A stretch of 64,000 nt of DNA from Phycomyces blakesleeanus NRRL 1555(-) (GCF_001638985.1 NW_017265149.1:539908-603907), one strand, 5' to 3'; positions 1 to 15,551 are shown, counted from the stretch's first letter. Program-made: numbers and translations. The notes: generated by a model from the letters alone, not told the origin.

Positions 1-2524
1 CCATACTAATCATGAATTTTGCGCAAAAACTGATGGCTTTTTATCCAATAGAATCTATAGACTTCTTCCAAAAAATCGATAATTTTTTTTGTTTGTTTTC
101 AAACTCAACACTAAAATGAATGAATAGACAAAGATAATTAAAGAAGACTCATTATTGGTAAACCACCCCTTTAATTCATCGTCATCAACCGTCATTTATA
201 AAAAACAAGACAAATACAGGCATAGACATGGAAAAAAAAAGATTCAGCAAAGCGACTCATAGATGGGTTCAAGTATAAAATAAAACTTACATCTATATAA
301 ATATGCACATCACAAATATTGATAATAAAGAGAGAGAGAGAGAGAGATAGTTGTAGGGTTATAATTCAAACAATCTGACAAACATAAGATGATTGACAAT
401 TACATTTCCAATCTACTGTTTGTTCATCAAGAGATTCCTAGAATCAGTAGATTGTTATATATATGAAAAGAAATAGGTTGTTGTAAGTAGAGTCAGGAAG
501 AGCTTATAACCTTTTTCAAAGATTATGTATGTATAATCAAATAGACTTGAAAGATATGAAGTTAATGACAAAAAGAAGAAAGGGAGCCAATTTTTTCTTT
601 ATTTATCAAATAAGACAAGTACTTATCCGTCACAAGACAAATAGATCTAATGGTGAGAGGGAGTGAGAAGAGGTCTAGAACAAAGGTATGAGTATAATGA
701 CATGGGGTACCAAGGCAGCCTAGATTTCTCCATGTACCAACCAATTGAAGGACTAACAAGTCTTATATATTATTTGTAAGAGAAGTGAGATAGGGTCGTG
801 TGGTGATAACAAGAGTAAATAATATAGGCAATATAGGTCTACAAAACACTCCAGGAGCTAAATTATTGTGCTATTCCATGAAGAGTCAAGAAATTACTAT
901 TTTGTAAAATATAAAGAGAAAAGACACGGGGAAGGAGATCTGTGTTGATAATACAGAATATCACACCTTGGATTGTGAACGAAAGGATTATGCTCAACTT
1001 TGGAGCCAAAAAAAAACACACACACAAATTATATAAATATATTATAGACATCTTTCGATCTCTATCTGTCCTGCTCTAAAGAAGTTGCTTTCTTGTATAT
1101 ATTTTATGAAAGTTAGAATATACTACAAACCTTTTCTCTTCTTCTTCTTCTTTTTTGTGAAGATCCAACATGGAATAAAATCAAATGAAATTTAGGTTTC
1201 ATTGATGACCTGTCCTTTCATTTAATTACTTCACTGTGCATCAATGAAACAGTAGGAACCATTTGTAGATTTCTATGTTGACGGTGTATTATTTTATATT
1301 ATACAGAATATATCTTTGCAAGTGTTAAAATAGTCTATAGATAAACATATTAGACAATGATAAGACTAGACCATCTTGTCATTCTAGACTCTTTTTTTTT
1401 AAAACATCTTTAATGTCTTGATTCATTCGATACTTTTTATTAGTATTACTTATAACTTGTATTTTATAGCAAGGATAGCAAATAAGGATCTTTATTGGCA
1501 CTTACTAATAAAGAGAAAGAGAGATAATATTATAATGATATTAAATAAGAGTGCGTTGTCAGACATCTTGTATTTTACCATAGTTACACTGCGGTGTTTG
1601 GATCGACACCAAATGGAACGTATTCCGGAATACCCTTTAAGAAATACACACGCACACAAGACATAAGGATGAGAGAAAGAGTACATCAAATAAAACAAAA
1701 TAAAATAAATCAAAGCAAGAGATTCATTTTAGCATTTATTTTATAATACAATGCACAACAAATAGCGAATACAGGCAAAACAGAATATGAGTAAGAATAA
1801 AGTATATTCTGCAATGATACGTTTTGTTTATATTTCTTTAGTGATCATTAAATCACACACACACACAGATCTGTAGACATAAACACAAGGTAGCTCTTAC
1901 CTTTAATATACTCACATACATACAAATGTACTCGAGACTATAAAAGAGAATGACAGTTTGTCTAGACTTTACGATCGATCGATGATAAAATACACATCTT
2001 GTAAAATTTACATTTGTATGTAATATATCAGTATCACTAGCACCCGTTGTATTTTACTCGATATTTATTAATATTGAAAAAGTAATATCGTTTCAATTTT
2101 ATTGAAACAAAAAAAAAGGTTTATTTGATAGTAGGTTGACAATGGATATACATAGTAATTAAGTATATATATTTAGGGTATATTTAATTCTTATTCTTAT
2201 TTCTATATACGCATGTATGTATTATGTATATATTTAAATATATAAAGATGCGTGTGTTTTTTTTTTTTTTTTGGTTTATAATATGAAAATTAAGCGGATC
2301 ACTGTACGATGTTGCTTAGCTTTATATTATGCAATAATTTTCTTATTTAGAAAAAAAAATATTTAAGGTATTTCACTCGAGGCTATTACAAAAAAAAACA
2401 AATTTCTGTATATATACATACTAATGCCGCGTTCTTCTTCTACTTCTTCTTTCTCTTCTTCTTCATTGACTCTATATTGCTATTGAAACAATACTATTAA
2501 ACTACCTCTTTATACTGAGCTGTA
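1..2524. other. AT-rich intergenic region, no gene seen
   Basis: The stretch is strongly AT-rich with homopolymer A/T runs, a short (GA)n run near 330, CA-rich patches near 1015 and 1855, and a poly-T run near 2255. The open frames are short, hydrophobic or low-complexity, have no supporting splice structure, and I recognise no protein family. I see no RNA gene. Confidence 0.6.
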
Positions 2525-3471
2525 ATGACTGGAATATTTAATTTTAATACAACCGTCAAGTCTCATTACCAAGCACCTTCCTCCATTGTCCATGTGCATT
2601 CCCCAGACATCGATGAGCGTTGGGATACTTTTCTTGACTCACAACAAAGAACATCAAAGCATGTACAATGTCCAATAATCTATATCCAACCACACCAACT
2701 GCACTCCATAGACATTCTTCCTGCGTCACCCAAAGAAGTAAGTCAATCCACATTGTAATTATCTTTTATTATCATTATTTTAGAATGGACAGCTTTACAG
2801 CCTTTTCTTTTTCACTTCTTCTTCTTCTTCTTCTTCTTCTTTTTATTGATCAAAATTAAAATCGAACAATCATGCTCACAAACCCCATTTCATCTACTTT
2901 TACTTCTTCTTCTTCTTCTGCTGCTGCTGCTGCTATTACTGTCGTTACTGTCAATTTATCTTGTCAGTACAATGATAATGATAATGATAATGATAATGAT
3001 GATGATAACGATGACGATAAAATCCAAAATCTAGCCAATAAAACAATCGACTATTTTGCACATCCCTCGGAATCATTACTAGACAACTACGACACAACTC
3101 CAGATATCCAAGAAATCTCAACAGATGATGACGATGATGATAATGATAATGATAACGATGATTATGATTATGCTTATGATTATGAAGAAGTCCAAGTAAA
3201 ATCCAATGATGATGATGATGATGATGGTCAGAGTGACCTTTGTTGCTCAGAAGATGGGGCTAAAATTGAAACTATCGTCCGTCCCAGATCACAAAAGTCA
3301 ATATCTGTAGAAGCGTATCACAGAATGATGGCTCAAAGGTACACGGCAAGACTACTGAAAATAGCATCCGTTTGTCAGACCTCGGAAATAAATCTACCGC
3401 TAGTCTATCAAAAGCAGCTTGATTCCCTTCAAACCCCACTACTGCCACCACCATCACAATACTCTCGATAA
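2525..3471 (+). CDS. Small acidic hypothetical protein, probably two exons
   Basis: I do not recognise this gene. Exon 1 (2525-2737, 71 codons) starts MTGIFNF and ends at a good GTAAGT donor. A phase-0 join to a CAG acceptor ending at 2967, after a long CTT-rich pyrimidine tract, gives exon 2 at 2968-3471 and a 238-residue protein. The second exon encodes long Asp/Asn runs (from GAT/AAT repeats) around residues 72-90 and 105-140, then a more ordinary basic C-terminal part with VEAYHRMMAQRYTARLLKI. A nearer acceptor (TAG ending 2783) would give a short Ser-rich tail and an early stop, so alternative splicing is possible. An independent start at 2872 would give 199 residues starting inside the Ser/Ala tract. 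No signal peptide or catalytic motif is seen. The biased composition could be partly microsatellite expansion. Confidence 0.42.
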
Positions 3472-5237
3472 TAGTAATAATAGCTTCCTTTCTCTCTCTC
3501 TCTCTCTCTCTATTTTAGTTATAATTTATTATATTTATTACTATTACTATTATTGTATTAAACACAGATCCCTATTATTTAATCAATATGTACACCTTAC
3601 ACTACATTACACTACGCTACACACTCATATACAATTCATATACAATTCATATACTTAAAGCACATAAGAATAATACAAACAGGTCAAGTGCTTAATGTTA
3701 TATAAAGATGCATTTTTTTTACTTGGTATTTGAAATAACATATAAACATACCAAAATAATTAATCAAGAAATAAGAAATCAGGCTTAGTTGCTTTATACT
3801 TTGTTGTTATTATTATAATATAAGGGGGGGTGGCTAGGCTTGGTAGGCTGGTGAGTGAATGAATTGAGGGGATAATGTTTTGTATACTTGCAGGTTTGTT
3901 TTCTTCTTATTCTTGACTCACAAACACTTCCTTTCTGTACGTATATGTGTGTGTATTTGCTTGTTTTATTTATGAAAGCTCATTGTTAATTAGCAATCAT
4001 TACATTAGATTCCCAATCTCATGGATTGACTACCAAGATGATTCATTGAGCACATGATGTCTAGTAATAAACAAGAAAATATCTATAATAATGATATGTT
4101 TATTAATCACAATGAAATGAAATAAGAAATGAGCATAAAAATATTAATATCAATATATCAACTGTCTATCAATCTAAACCGACCAATGCTTATTATTAAT
4201 GCCTATGTGTTTTTTTTTGCAGAATAATGCACCATTCATTTCAATTACTAAAAAAATTCCACTCACTAAATGCTTACATCTATATAAAGTTGATAGAGTT
4301 TCTGTTAATAATATTTTGACCCTTTTTTTTATCCTTTATTTTAAAATAAGAAAAAAGCGTTTCCAACTAAGCAATCAAATTTCCAGACATTCTTTTCTTT
4401 CTTTCCGCTGTTGTTGTTGTTTTTGTTGTTGCTATGAGCCAAATATATATATATATATATTCTCTTGGCAAAATAAGATAGAAAGGATCATCATCTTAAT
4501 GCGTACAAATGTAGAAACTTCTTTAAAATAATAATAGCAGTAATAACAGTAATAACAGTAATAAACTAAATTAAAAATAAAATAAAATCACGGGAAGATA
4601 TTCAAGTACAACCCAAGAAACCAATTCAATTCAATTCAATTCAATTCAATTCAGTATTAATGTACTGAAGAACCTTATTCTTATTAGTATTAGTATGATC
4701 TACCTTCAAAGGCGGCAGAATTCTAGATTGTATAATACGATATATACAACACTAGTCATTTTTCTTGTGAGAACAAAACACAAAAGAAAAAGGAAACACA
4801 CACACACACACAAACTGAAAGGAAAAATCCCGTTAATCTCGCTTTTCCTTTTTAAAGAAAAACAGAAACTCAAGACGTAAGCTATTATAATAGAATCAAG
4901 CTTTTTTTTTCAGTTTTAATAAAGAAATAACAACAGCAACAAGAACAACAACAGAATAACAGACAGTCATAGAAATGTCACTGTTAATTAACACAACACA
5001 ATACGATACATAGATACATAGATACATAGATACATAGATACATACATTTGCTGTTGGCATTTTTTATTTTTAAAGCACAGGATATAAATATAAATATATA
5101 TATATTATATTATATTATATTATATTATATTATATTTTAGTTTAAAATATGTGAGGTTATAACTATAACTATAACTATAATTATTCTTATTATTATTTAA
5201 ATATATATATATATATATATATATATACATGTTTTTT
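3472..5237. other. AT-rich intergenic region with microsatellites
   Basis: Contains a (CT)n run near 3490, tandem ATTCAATTCA units near 4625, GATACATA repeats near 5000-5045, and TATAT/TATTA runs near 5090-5230. Open frames here are AT-rich, short and without splice support. The last ~150 bp should hold the 3' end of the minus-strand ADAM transcript. Confidence 0.6.
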
Positions 5238-7296
5238 TTACAAGACACCTTCTTGATAACGTCTTGCACCATTAGGCCCAGTTTGTTGCTGAGTGTATGG
5301 GTTGTTTGGATTGGGACTGGTTGGTGGTGGTGGTGTACCTGGGTTTGGACTGCCAGGTTGTGCGGGGCCTGAAGATGAAGGCGGTGGGGGTGGGGATGGA
5401 GCTTGCCAGTTGGTTGGTGTATTCATCTCGTACGCATCCCGTGTCTGCTGTCCTGGAACAGAGTAGATAGGCGGTGGAGCATTGGGCTGATAGCCATTGT
5501 ATTGGGCAGGGTTTACCCACCCTTGTGGAGGGGGAGGTCCGTATTGCATAGGTGGTGGAGGTGGATAATAGATTCCTCCGCTATTTCCTCCAGGCACATA
5601 CGGTGGCGGTCCGCCATTCACAACATAAACGCCACCACCATTAGCATTGTTCAGGGTGCGATAACGAGAGCCACCACAGCAGCTGTAATAAATACATCTC
5701 AAGACGCAGAATATGATCAAGAGACCAAGCACGATACCAACCGGAATAGCAATCGCCTTGTTCTTTTCCAGCCAGTTCTTGGCATTGTTACCTACACATC
5801 AAATAGACATATATATATATATATATATATATTTATATTATAGTAGCTGCTCAGCCTTCTTTTCTTTCTGTTCTTTTACTTTCTCTTACAAGCAACAATA
5901 ACAACACTAATACGAATAAGAAGAAGAAGTATCAAACACTCACCAAAGTTGGAAAGGTCACATTTTCCATCCTTGCAGGCTCCACCGATACCACAAGGTG
6001 TACCGTCAATGAATTTTCCGTTAAAGATAAGACATCCAAGACCACCCGGATTGTCGCAAGTGAGTTCACAGCTGTTACTGTTACTAGAACAGGCTCTGCT
6101 GATACCCATCGTTGTGCCTCTCTCTTTGCACTGTGCGTCTCGTGAAGTACACTGGCCGGATGCACAGGCAAGTCCGGTGCTATTGCCTCCACAAGAGTCT
6201 CCATCGGTCACAAACTTGTCTTCCGGGCACGTTGCAGAGGTTCCACTACAACTCTCCTCCAGATCACAAGAAGTCGAGGCCGGTCTACAGACGTATGAGG
6301 CCGGTCTCAACTGGCACTTGTCACAGCAATTATCATTGAAATCTCTACATAATTGTTTTTTTTTGTTTGTTTAGGATTTCACATTATATCTAAAGAATGA
6401 GTTTGTAAAGACTTACTCGCATACAGCATTGGCTTTGAATTTACAGGTGGCTGGATCGCAGCAAGTACTGTTGGCTCCTCCAGTGTCACAATCTTCGCCA
6501 GTTTCCTTGATACCATTACCGCACATCTGCAATGTCTTTACAGAACGAGATCCAGGTTCTATACACAATGTAATACAAGCAGTAATCTCATTAGTTTACC
6601 TAAGCAAACCAGGTGACATATACAAACAAGCAATATAATTCCATTCCATCCCATCCCATCTCCATCACATTTAATTTCATTTCATTTCATCCAATCTAAT
6701 CCCATTCAATGCGCAGCCTACAGTTTACCAACAAAGCCAAATTGAACCAAATTGAACCAAATTGAATGACTAACCCAACTGACTAACCCAACTGACCAAC
6801 TAAAAGAATAACAATAAACCCCTAATATGACTTACCCTCAAGACATGTTCCTGAAGCAGGGAATGCACTACAAATGGTAGTGATAGAGCATGGACTGAAA
6901 TCGTTGGTCGACACATTGCTGGAAGGGTTCATAATATAAGTTCCGCCAGCATCACACTGAGTTGCACTAAGAGGGCAGCATTGGCAGCTGCTTCCACTAC
7001 AAGGGCAATTTGAAGATGTACAATCATGAATGGCACCTATATATAATTACAAATTTCCATTAGTCGGATTACTTGGGTTCTTCTTCTTCTTCTTGTTAGT
7101 GATTAGTTGAAGAGTTTTGTTTTTCTATTTGCCCTTTTTCTCTCAATTGTCTGTATGTTATTCTTACCAAATCCATGACCAATTTCGTGGGCAACAACCT
7201 TCCACTCATCACGAACTATTAAAGATAAAAGAAAGATTTTTTTTTTAAAAAAAAAAACGGAAAATGGCGATTAGTGAAGGAGGAGAAGATGTTATA

Positions 7297-7327
<31 letters not shown>

Positions 7328-9708
7328 TATAAAAGGCTTTGTGATTTATCTATCTACTTCTTCAAGATAAAAATGAAATAAAATAAAGAGCTTCTTTTTT
7401 GTACTTTTTTTTTTTTTTTTTTACTTACTGATAGAAGATACACCAGTACCAGATACGTGTTGTGTGACACCCTTGTCGGTCTGTGTAATTGCGGTTGATG
7501 TACACAGTCTACCCAGCCATGCAACACCAACTTCAACGCCAGTACTATGATAACAACAGTAACAAAATTCTGTTTAACCCCAAAACCAAAACCCAAAAAA
7601 AAAAACCCGAAATCCAAAAACAGCATATTCCTTTTACCCACCCACACCCAATTGCCCCCTTTCTTTCTTTCTTTCTTTCTTACTCCTTCACCTTATATAC
7701 AAGGTCAAGGATAATACCTTTATCCAACTAAGCTAAAGCTGTAGTAAAGATAAACAATAAAAGATATGTAATAATAAAAAAAGGGGGGGATTCTTACGCG
7801 CAACTTGTCATTAAATGCCAGAGACCTGCTCCATCATTTCCAATCTTTGATCTCCAGAGACTGAAATCACTCAGCCGGCTGCTGATTGTGTAGCTGTCCG
7901 AACAGGGACGGTTCCAGGTAGCATTGGCAGCAACAGTAGTAGGACAGGTTTCTGACATGATGGTGATAGTGATCAGACCCAGAGACACATTGAAGCTGCG
8001 TTCATAGGCAGCAGATGCGGTGTTCCAGTCATTGATGATCTGCATACGTGCATTTGTCATGGACTGATAATATTTTACATATGTACAATCAGCAGCTAAA
8101 AATTAAATTTAATATCAATTAATTAACATATAAGTATATATAAGTATATATAATCTTACCTGCTCCCATATAATTGACTATTGACAGTAACAACAATAGT
8201 AATAATCATAGTTAGTAATGGTAGTGGCGGTGACAAATAATTATTATTTGTTAATCAGCATTAACCTAAATAAACTATAAACTAATTATATATTTCTTTT
8301 CTTTAAAAAAAAAACACACAAGAAATTTACAGAGTATCTGGAACAGGGTTCTCTTGTCTGTTTCAAAAAAGTCAAATCTTACTCTTCTTGGTTGTTGGAC
8401 ATCCAGTGGCACGTTTGGCAAGACGGTGTGACGACGCAAAAGGATCAATGACATTTAGAGGGTTGTATTGCTCCAGTCCACCACCAGTCCAAGAAGATAA
8501 CGATGATGATCCGGGTGCTGGTGCTGCTATCCGAGGATATAATTTAGAGGTCGATTGTGGGGGGTGAAGAAGATTATCAAAACCACACTCGGGTTCTGCG
8601 GATTCACTAGCACGACGATCCAGCGAGACCTTGATGGTGTCAGAGTCACGGTAGATAACCATGGCTGCATCGGTCTGCTCGACATCGGCATCATCGGATC
8701 GTTTGGCAAGATTGTAGTTGTGCTTGACCTTGACATGATACATATCTTCATAAACCTTAAAGGTGCCTTCAAATACGGGATGGTCTAATTGGTGCCTGAA
8801 AATAATATTAATAATAATAAGGATAATCAGTAACCATCTCCCCCATTTATCTTTTTTTTTTCCCTCTCTCTGTCTAGACTGCCTGCCTGTCTGACTTCCA
8901 AAAATAATAATATGTACATATAGATACCGTTACTACTGCTACTGCTACTGCTACTGCTACTGATATTAACTACTGCTATAATTATCACCATTATGATCAA
9001 CATTGTTCTTGTTCTATTCAGTTGGTTAGTTTACTCACTTTATATCATGCCGAACAACTATCCGTGCCCAACCGAGAATGCCTTGTTCAGAGTCTGTAGA
9101 AAACTCATCTCGAAGGACACCAGCCCGATCTGCAGCCCATCTCTGTTCAGAGTAAGCTGGGTCGACAACATAGCCACGGTAGATTCTAAATTCTTCGTGC
9201 TGCAGAGGCTCTTCTTTACCCAGTCCATTGTTGAGGACGGCGTCGGGATGGAATAGTTCAAGGTTTGGTACGAGGTGAAGACAGAATGTGCGATTGTGCG
9301 TGGTGACAGCCAAGCGGAGAATGTCGTCGTACTCGATACCGCTGGCCCGAGGTGTGTGATTTGGGTTTGGTGTCAGACTGCGTTTCTGAAAGAATGTTTC
9401 CGGACGAGGCGCAATGTCCACTCCAACTGTCTGAAGAGGTTCGATTCGTAGTAATTTCCGGTCATTCACACTGTGGGCTGTAATGTTGTGTTGTATAGCG
9501 TAATGTAATGCAATGTAGTGCAATGTAGTATATAAGAGTTAAGTAAGTCATTTGTGTTTGTTTGTTTTATTTTGTATTTTATTTAAACAAAGAAGAAAGT
9601 AAAGTAAAGAAAAACAAAAATTTAGACAGAAAGACGGAATGTACCTAGTGTCCATGGCAATGCAGATGCCATGCATAACAAGGCGATCCACAGAGATTTC
9701 AAAGCCAT
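5238..9708 (-). CDS. ADAM-type membrane metalloprotease with disintegrin domain, 11 exons
   Basis: Predicted zinc protease of the ADAM/reprolysin family, a type I membrane protein that would act at the cell surface or in the secretory path. Exons in transcript order: 9708-9645, 9477-9039, 8795-8383, 8177-8160, 8095-7798, 7544-7429, 7215-7168, 7036-6836, 6558-6417, 6344-5944, 5791-5238. All junctions are GT-AG and keep frame, giving 897 residues. Seen in order: signal peptide (1-22, MALKSLWIALL...), prodomain, dibasic LAKR processing site ending at residue 296, catalytic domain with HEIGHGFGAIHD (His459, Glu460, His463, His469, Asp470) and Met-turn Met501 in YIMN, cysteine-rich disintegrin region from about 545, a transmembrane segment about 726-744, and a Pro/Gly-rich cytoplasmic tail. 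Exon 4 is only 18 nt (INYMGA region). All catalytic residues are present, so it is probably active. The substrate is unknown. Confidence 0.92.
8160..8177 (-). other. 18-nt microexon of the ADAM gene
   Basis: The exon lies between a TAG acceptor and a GTAAGA donor. Exon 3 ends with one base of a codon and exon 5 begins with two, and these 18 bases keep the frame, adding NYMGA at the start of the catalytic domain. Skipping it would also keep frame and remove six residues, so regulated skipping is possible. Confidence 0.65.
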
Positions 9709-11635
9709 GATGGATGACAGAAAGTAGAAATCAAATCAATAATGTATCTATCTATTTTTATATATATAAAAGTGTTATATATAAAAAAAAAGATACAAAG
9801 AAATACAAAAGAGAAAGAAGAGAAAGAAAAGGGAGAGGGAAAGAGGCGGAAGAGAAGGAGGATGAAGAAGGAAAAAAAGGGGGAAAAAAAGGTACCTTTT
9901 TTATATATATTTATTTTTATTTTTTATTTTTTATGGACGTAGAATTGGCTCTATTCTTGGTCTTGGTCTTGGTCTTGGTTTTGGTCTTGATCTTGAGTTG
10001 AAAAATAAATACAAAATAAGAAGAAAACACCAGCTTTTTATTTTTATTTTTATATATATTATTTATACTTTGATTCGATTTGGTTTGGTTTGGTTTTTGG
10101 TTGGTTAGAGGTCTGTGGCGCAATGGATTTGATGGAAGGGGTGCGATGGCTCCGATGTGTAACCAAACCCACAAATGGCCATTATCTTTTCTTTTTTTTT
10201 TTTTTTTTAAAAAAAAAAAGACCTTGAAGAAATGGTTGATTTTGAGAGCCAAGAAAATTATATGTAAATTTTTATATCAAAAAATTAGTAATAGTCTTTC
10301 GTATATCTGATTTGATTTTACTATTGTAACTTAGCCAATATATATATATATATTCTTTTATTTTTATTGCACTTCAATAACCCCCCCCCTCCCTCTATAA
10401 GAAAACAAGGGGACAAAATTTTTGGTTTTTATATATTTTTGTTTGTATTTTATGGCTGAACCTAACAACAATCTCTATTTATTTCTCAAGGTATGTTACG
10501 CCCTTTTTGTATCTATGGAAACAAAATATACTATAAAGTCTATTGTTTAGTGCACCAAGTTTAAATACAAAACATCTGTTGGCTTATTAACACAGGTACA
10601 AAATTAGCTTATGAGCCTCTTTGAATGTAGTTTATAAAGAAGAAAAGCTTGGCTGATAATCAATTATTATGATCATGTACTATACACCACCTTTATTTCT
10701 ATTTATATACGCATATAGACAACAATAATGTCAAATTTATAGTACACATACACACCGATTATTTAATTAACGTTGACCGATGGTAAGAAAAAGTTAGTAG
10801 GCAGGTCAAACCAAATCATTAAAATAATGTATTACTACCATGAATTTCAATTCACTTTAATTCAATTGAAGCACATAAATCATTCAAGACAAAAGAGGTC
10901 TCTTGTTGGACAGTAAATATCTTGTATCTTGCAATATCATTTTCATTCTCTCACCTACAATAATAATAATTTTTTTCTATTATGTATAAATAGTTCAAAT
11001 ATCTCCTTATTATTACCACCTTAATCATCATCAAAGATCAAAGTCATGGACTCATCGTAATCTAGTAGAGTCATATACCTGAAAATAAACCATATTTTCA
11101 TCCCGAGTGTAACTTTTTCTTCTCTTAATATCATTAGTATTATTATGTATAACTTATTCAGATGATTTATAGAAATATAAAGATGAACTCACTACAATAT
11201 ATAAAGCATCTGAAGAACTAATTTTTTTTTCTTTTGTTTCCATAGTAACATATTCAAAGAAAAATTATGGGTAGAAAATGCTATCAAAGAAGGTAGATCT
11301 ATCGCTTTTGTTCTTTACAGATTGACTCTATTGCAGAACAAATACTAAACCAAAATAATAATAATAATAATATTTAGAGCGCCTGGAGTAGCTGCTACAT
11401 TTAAATCTGATTCTGTTGCTACTCAATATAAAGTAGTTTATTCAGCAAAAATCGTCTACAACAACAACAATTACATTTCTGATAACATTTAAAGACCAGA
11501 TACATTAAAACTAATGTGACATTTTTAAAAAAAAAACACACTCAAAAAAAAAAAACAACAACATTTTATCTTTTCTTTTTCTTTCTTTGTTCTTTCATTC
11601 AACCGTCAAAGAAGTACTTTTTTTTAAAAAAAATA
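9709..11635. other. AT-rich intergenic region between divergent genes
   Basis: This is the shared upstream region of the minus-strand ADAM gene and the plus-strand polyQ gene. It holds a purine-rich block (9790-9890), TTGGTC repeats (9957-9990), a short C run near 10382, and many A/T runs. A tRNA-like phrase near 10110 was examined and rejected. No gene is supported. Confidence 0.55.
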
Positions 11636-13365
<1,730 letters not shown>

Positions 13366-14108
13366 CTTGCAATAAAAATAAAATAAACGAATAAAAGAAT
13401 ACAAATGTATATAAATGCTCTTTTTTTCCTAATTCTCTTTTCTCTTTGCCACAGGATTTCCATCAGAAAGCGTCATTTCCAATATAGAAATCAAATATAT
13501 CGTTCTTTCTAAAATAGTCTCCATTTCTGACCTTTCTTGCACTACCCTGATCCCCTTTTCTCTCTGTACTCCTTTATCGCAACCCACACCAACGTTCAAT
13601 ATATCCTCTCTGTCGTGCTCTACATCTTTCTTGCTACCTTTTATTCCTGGACAAAGTTCTTTTTTTTTTTAAAAAAAAAGAAAGGTGATCAATTTACAGA
13701 ATTGAAAAAAAGTATAATATCTATCTATCTATATTCAATTACCTTTTTCCTTTGCTGACCAAGGATCTTTAAAGCTTTTAACAGATACAGCATAAGCTGG
13801 GTATATTACTTATATTAAGTAATACCTTTCTGGTTGTAGGTATTTCCATCGATAGTGAAGTCAACATTTGTATCTTCTTTTTAGCAGCAGTGTATTCAAT
13901 TAAAAAATGGACCCGGTCCAAGATATTGATATCGTTAAGAAACCCACCCAAATAACTCAAAAAGAAACAGAGATGTATGGATAGATGGGGGGGATATTTG
14001 TTTCATATTCTAAAGTGTTTACGGAACTTGTCCTTCAGTATATAGACTGCATGAATGTGTGTATCTTGATCAAAGCTTTTCTTTGGCAGCTGTATTTTAT
14101 GGCTGAGT
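13366..14108. other. Intergenic region
   Basis: No gene is supported. The first part should contain the 3' end of the polyQ gene transcript; AATAAA-like signals occur near 13370-13400. The remaining frames are AT-rich and without recognisable motifs. Confidence 0.5.
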
Positions 14109-15551
14109 CTAACACAGAATATCGTTGTCTTCGGTCTCGTATTCGGTTTCGTATTCGGTTTCTTCTTCAATCTCGTCTTCTGACACATCTTCAGACTCGT
14201 CTACCTCATCCTCTTCGCTATCAAGGTCTTGGTAATTACGTCTCAGTTGGAGAATCAAATAGTCATTGATGAGTTTAAACAGGCGTGCATCTTTTTCTTC
14301 TTGTTCAAGGAACATCAATAAAATATTTCCATTCATTTTTGTCGAATCGTATGCAGAAGTTTTAAAAATAAAAAATAAAAAGTAAAAGAAAAGGGTACCT
14401 GAATTTCGACTCTACATAATATATATATATTGTTACTTTCTTGGGGTTTTATTCAATAGCCGATGTGGCTTAACTACATGTATTACAGTAGGTGCTTTGT
14501 ATGCTGGAGAACACCATAAAAAGATGGTTACAGCAATTGTTCCTACCTGGTTAGTTATAGTCTATATAGAGCATTTTGTAGATGTAGCCACTTTTGAGAA
14601 ATACTTCTTTTCTAATTTACCAAAGGCAAATTCATTAAAAACATTCATACTAGTAATAAGCCGGTATTCATTTGAAAGAGTATAGATATATATATATATA
14701 TGTTTGCTTCAAAGTATGGTCGAAGTATGGATCTGCATGAGATCAAGAAAGATATTTTATTATTAGTTTGGAAAATTTTATCATTTTTTTTTATTTTGAC
14801 AGGAACAGGTGGGTGTATTTTTCTATAGATCCGAGCTTCCTTTTCTCTACCAACATCCCACACAGTGACATTTACAAATTTCCTATTTGTAATTTTCACT
14901 TTGGTTTCAATCTTGCCCAAACCAAAAGGCATTTCCATTACCATTGTCTCTATTATAAAGCTTAAATTTAGTATTGAGAATATCCACTAGATCAATCTTT
15001 TCGGCAGCAGGAAACTCTTGTATTAGGACATCGTCATCATATGCGCACAAGGCTGTAAAGCAAAATAAGCATTCTTTATTAGTTTATTCATGCGTTTGTT
15101 CACGCACATAGTAATAGTTTAAATCATACATATAATTCAAAGTCTGCCTTTGTTCCAATACATTTTTTTTGTGAGCCAGACATCCTCTTTAACTGGCTCA
15201 CCTTTGGGGATATATACACGGAATTTATCCTGCTCGGATTTGGGGTCTTTCTCAAACTTTTCGGCTGGTTTAGCATAGTCTGATACCATAGGTATGGCGT
15301 AAAATACGCTGGATGATCGAGAGCGGTTTGGCCCCAAACAAAGCAACTCATTCAGATACAGCTTTACCCCCATTTTGAATAAACTTGAACTTTTTTACTC
15401 GACTCCCAAAAGTCTGTTTGATCCGCTTTTGAATATATGATGAACTGTCCATATCCTCCAGTAATGAATATGACATCCACGATTCTGCCCCCAGGTTGTG
15501 CAAAGTTTCTCCATTATTTCTAGCATTTCGATTTACTACTTGATCAAACAC
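14109..15551 (-). pseudogene. Decayed protein-coding remnant of unknown family
   Basis: Several minus-strand frames read like real protein but are broken from each other. 15551-15348 encodes MFDQVVNRNARNNGE...VKKFKFIQNG. The reading then continues only after a one-base shift in a G run near 15370 (GVKLYLNELLCLGPNRS...FRVYIPKGEPVKEDVW). A second shift falls in an A run near 15167, an intron-like gap spans about 15130-15053, then ...FPAAEKIDLVDILNTKFK, and a further shift leads to PFGLGKIETKVKITNRKFVNVTVWDV (about 14935-14800). A separate acidic 75-codon frame, 14336-14109 (LFKLINDYLILQLRRNYQ...), may be its end or another fragment. I do not recognise the family. Two shifts lie in homopolymers, so sequencing error is an alternative to decay. 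Confidence 0.4.

Noticed and set aside
5403..5843. Plus-strand frame opposite the last ADAM exon
   Set aside because: It is antisense to the Pro-rich cytoplasmic tail and continues into TA repeats.
10105..10180. tRNA-like phrase GTCTGTGGCGCAATGGAT
   Set aside because: It resembles the A-box side of a tRNA gene, but no GGTTCAAATCC-type B box, anticodon arm or closing acceptor stem follows.
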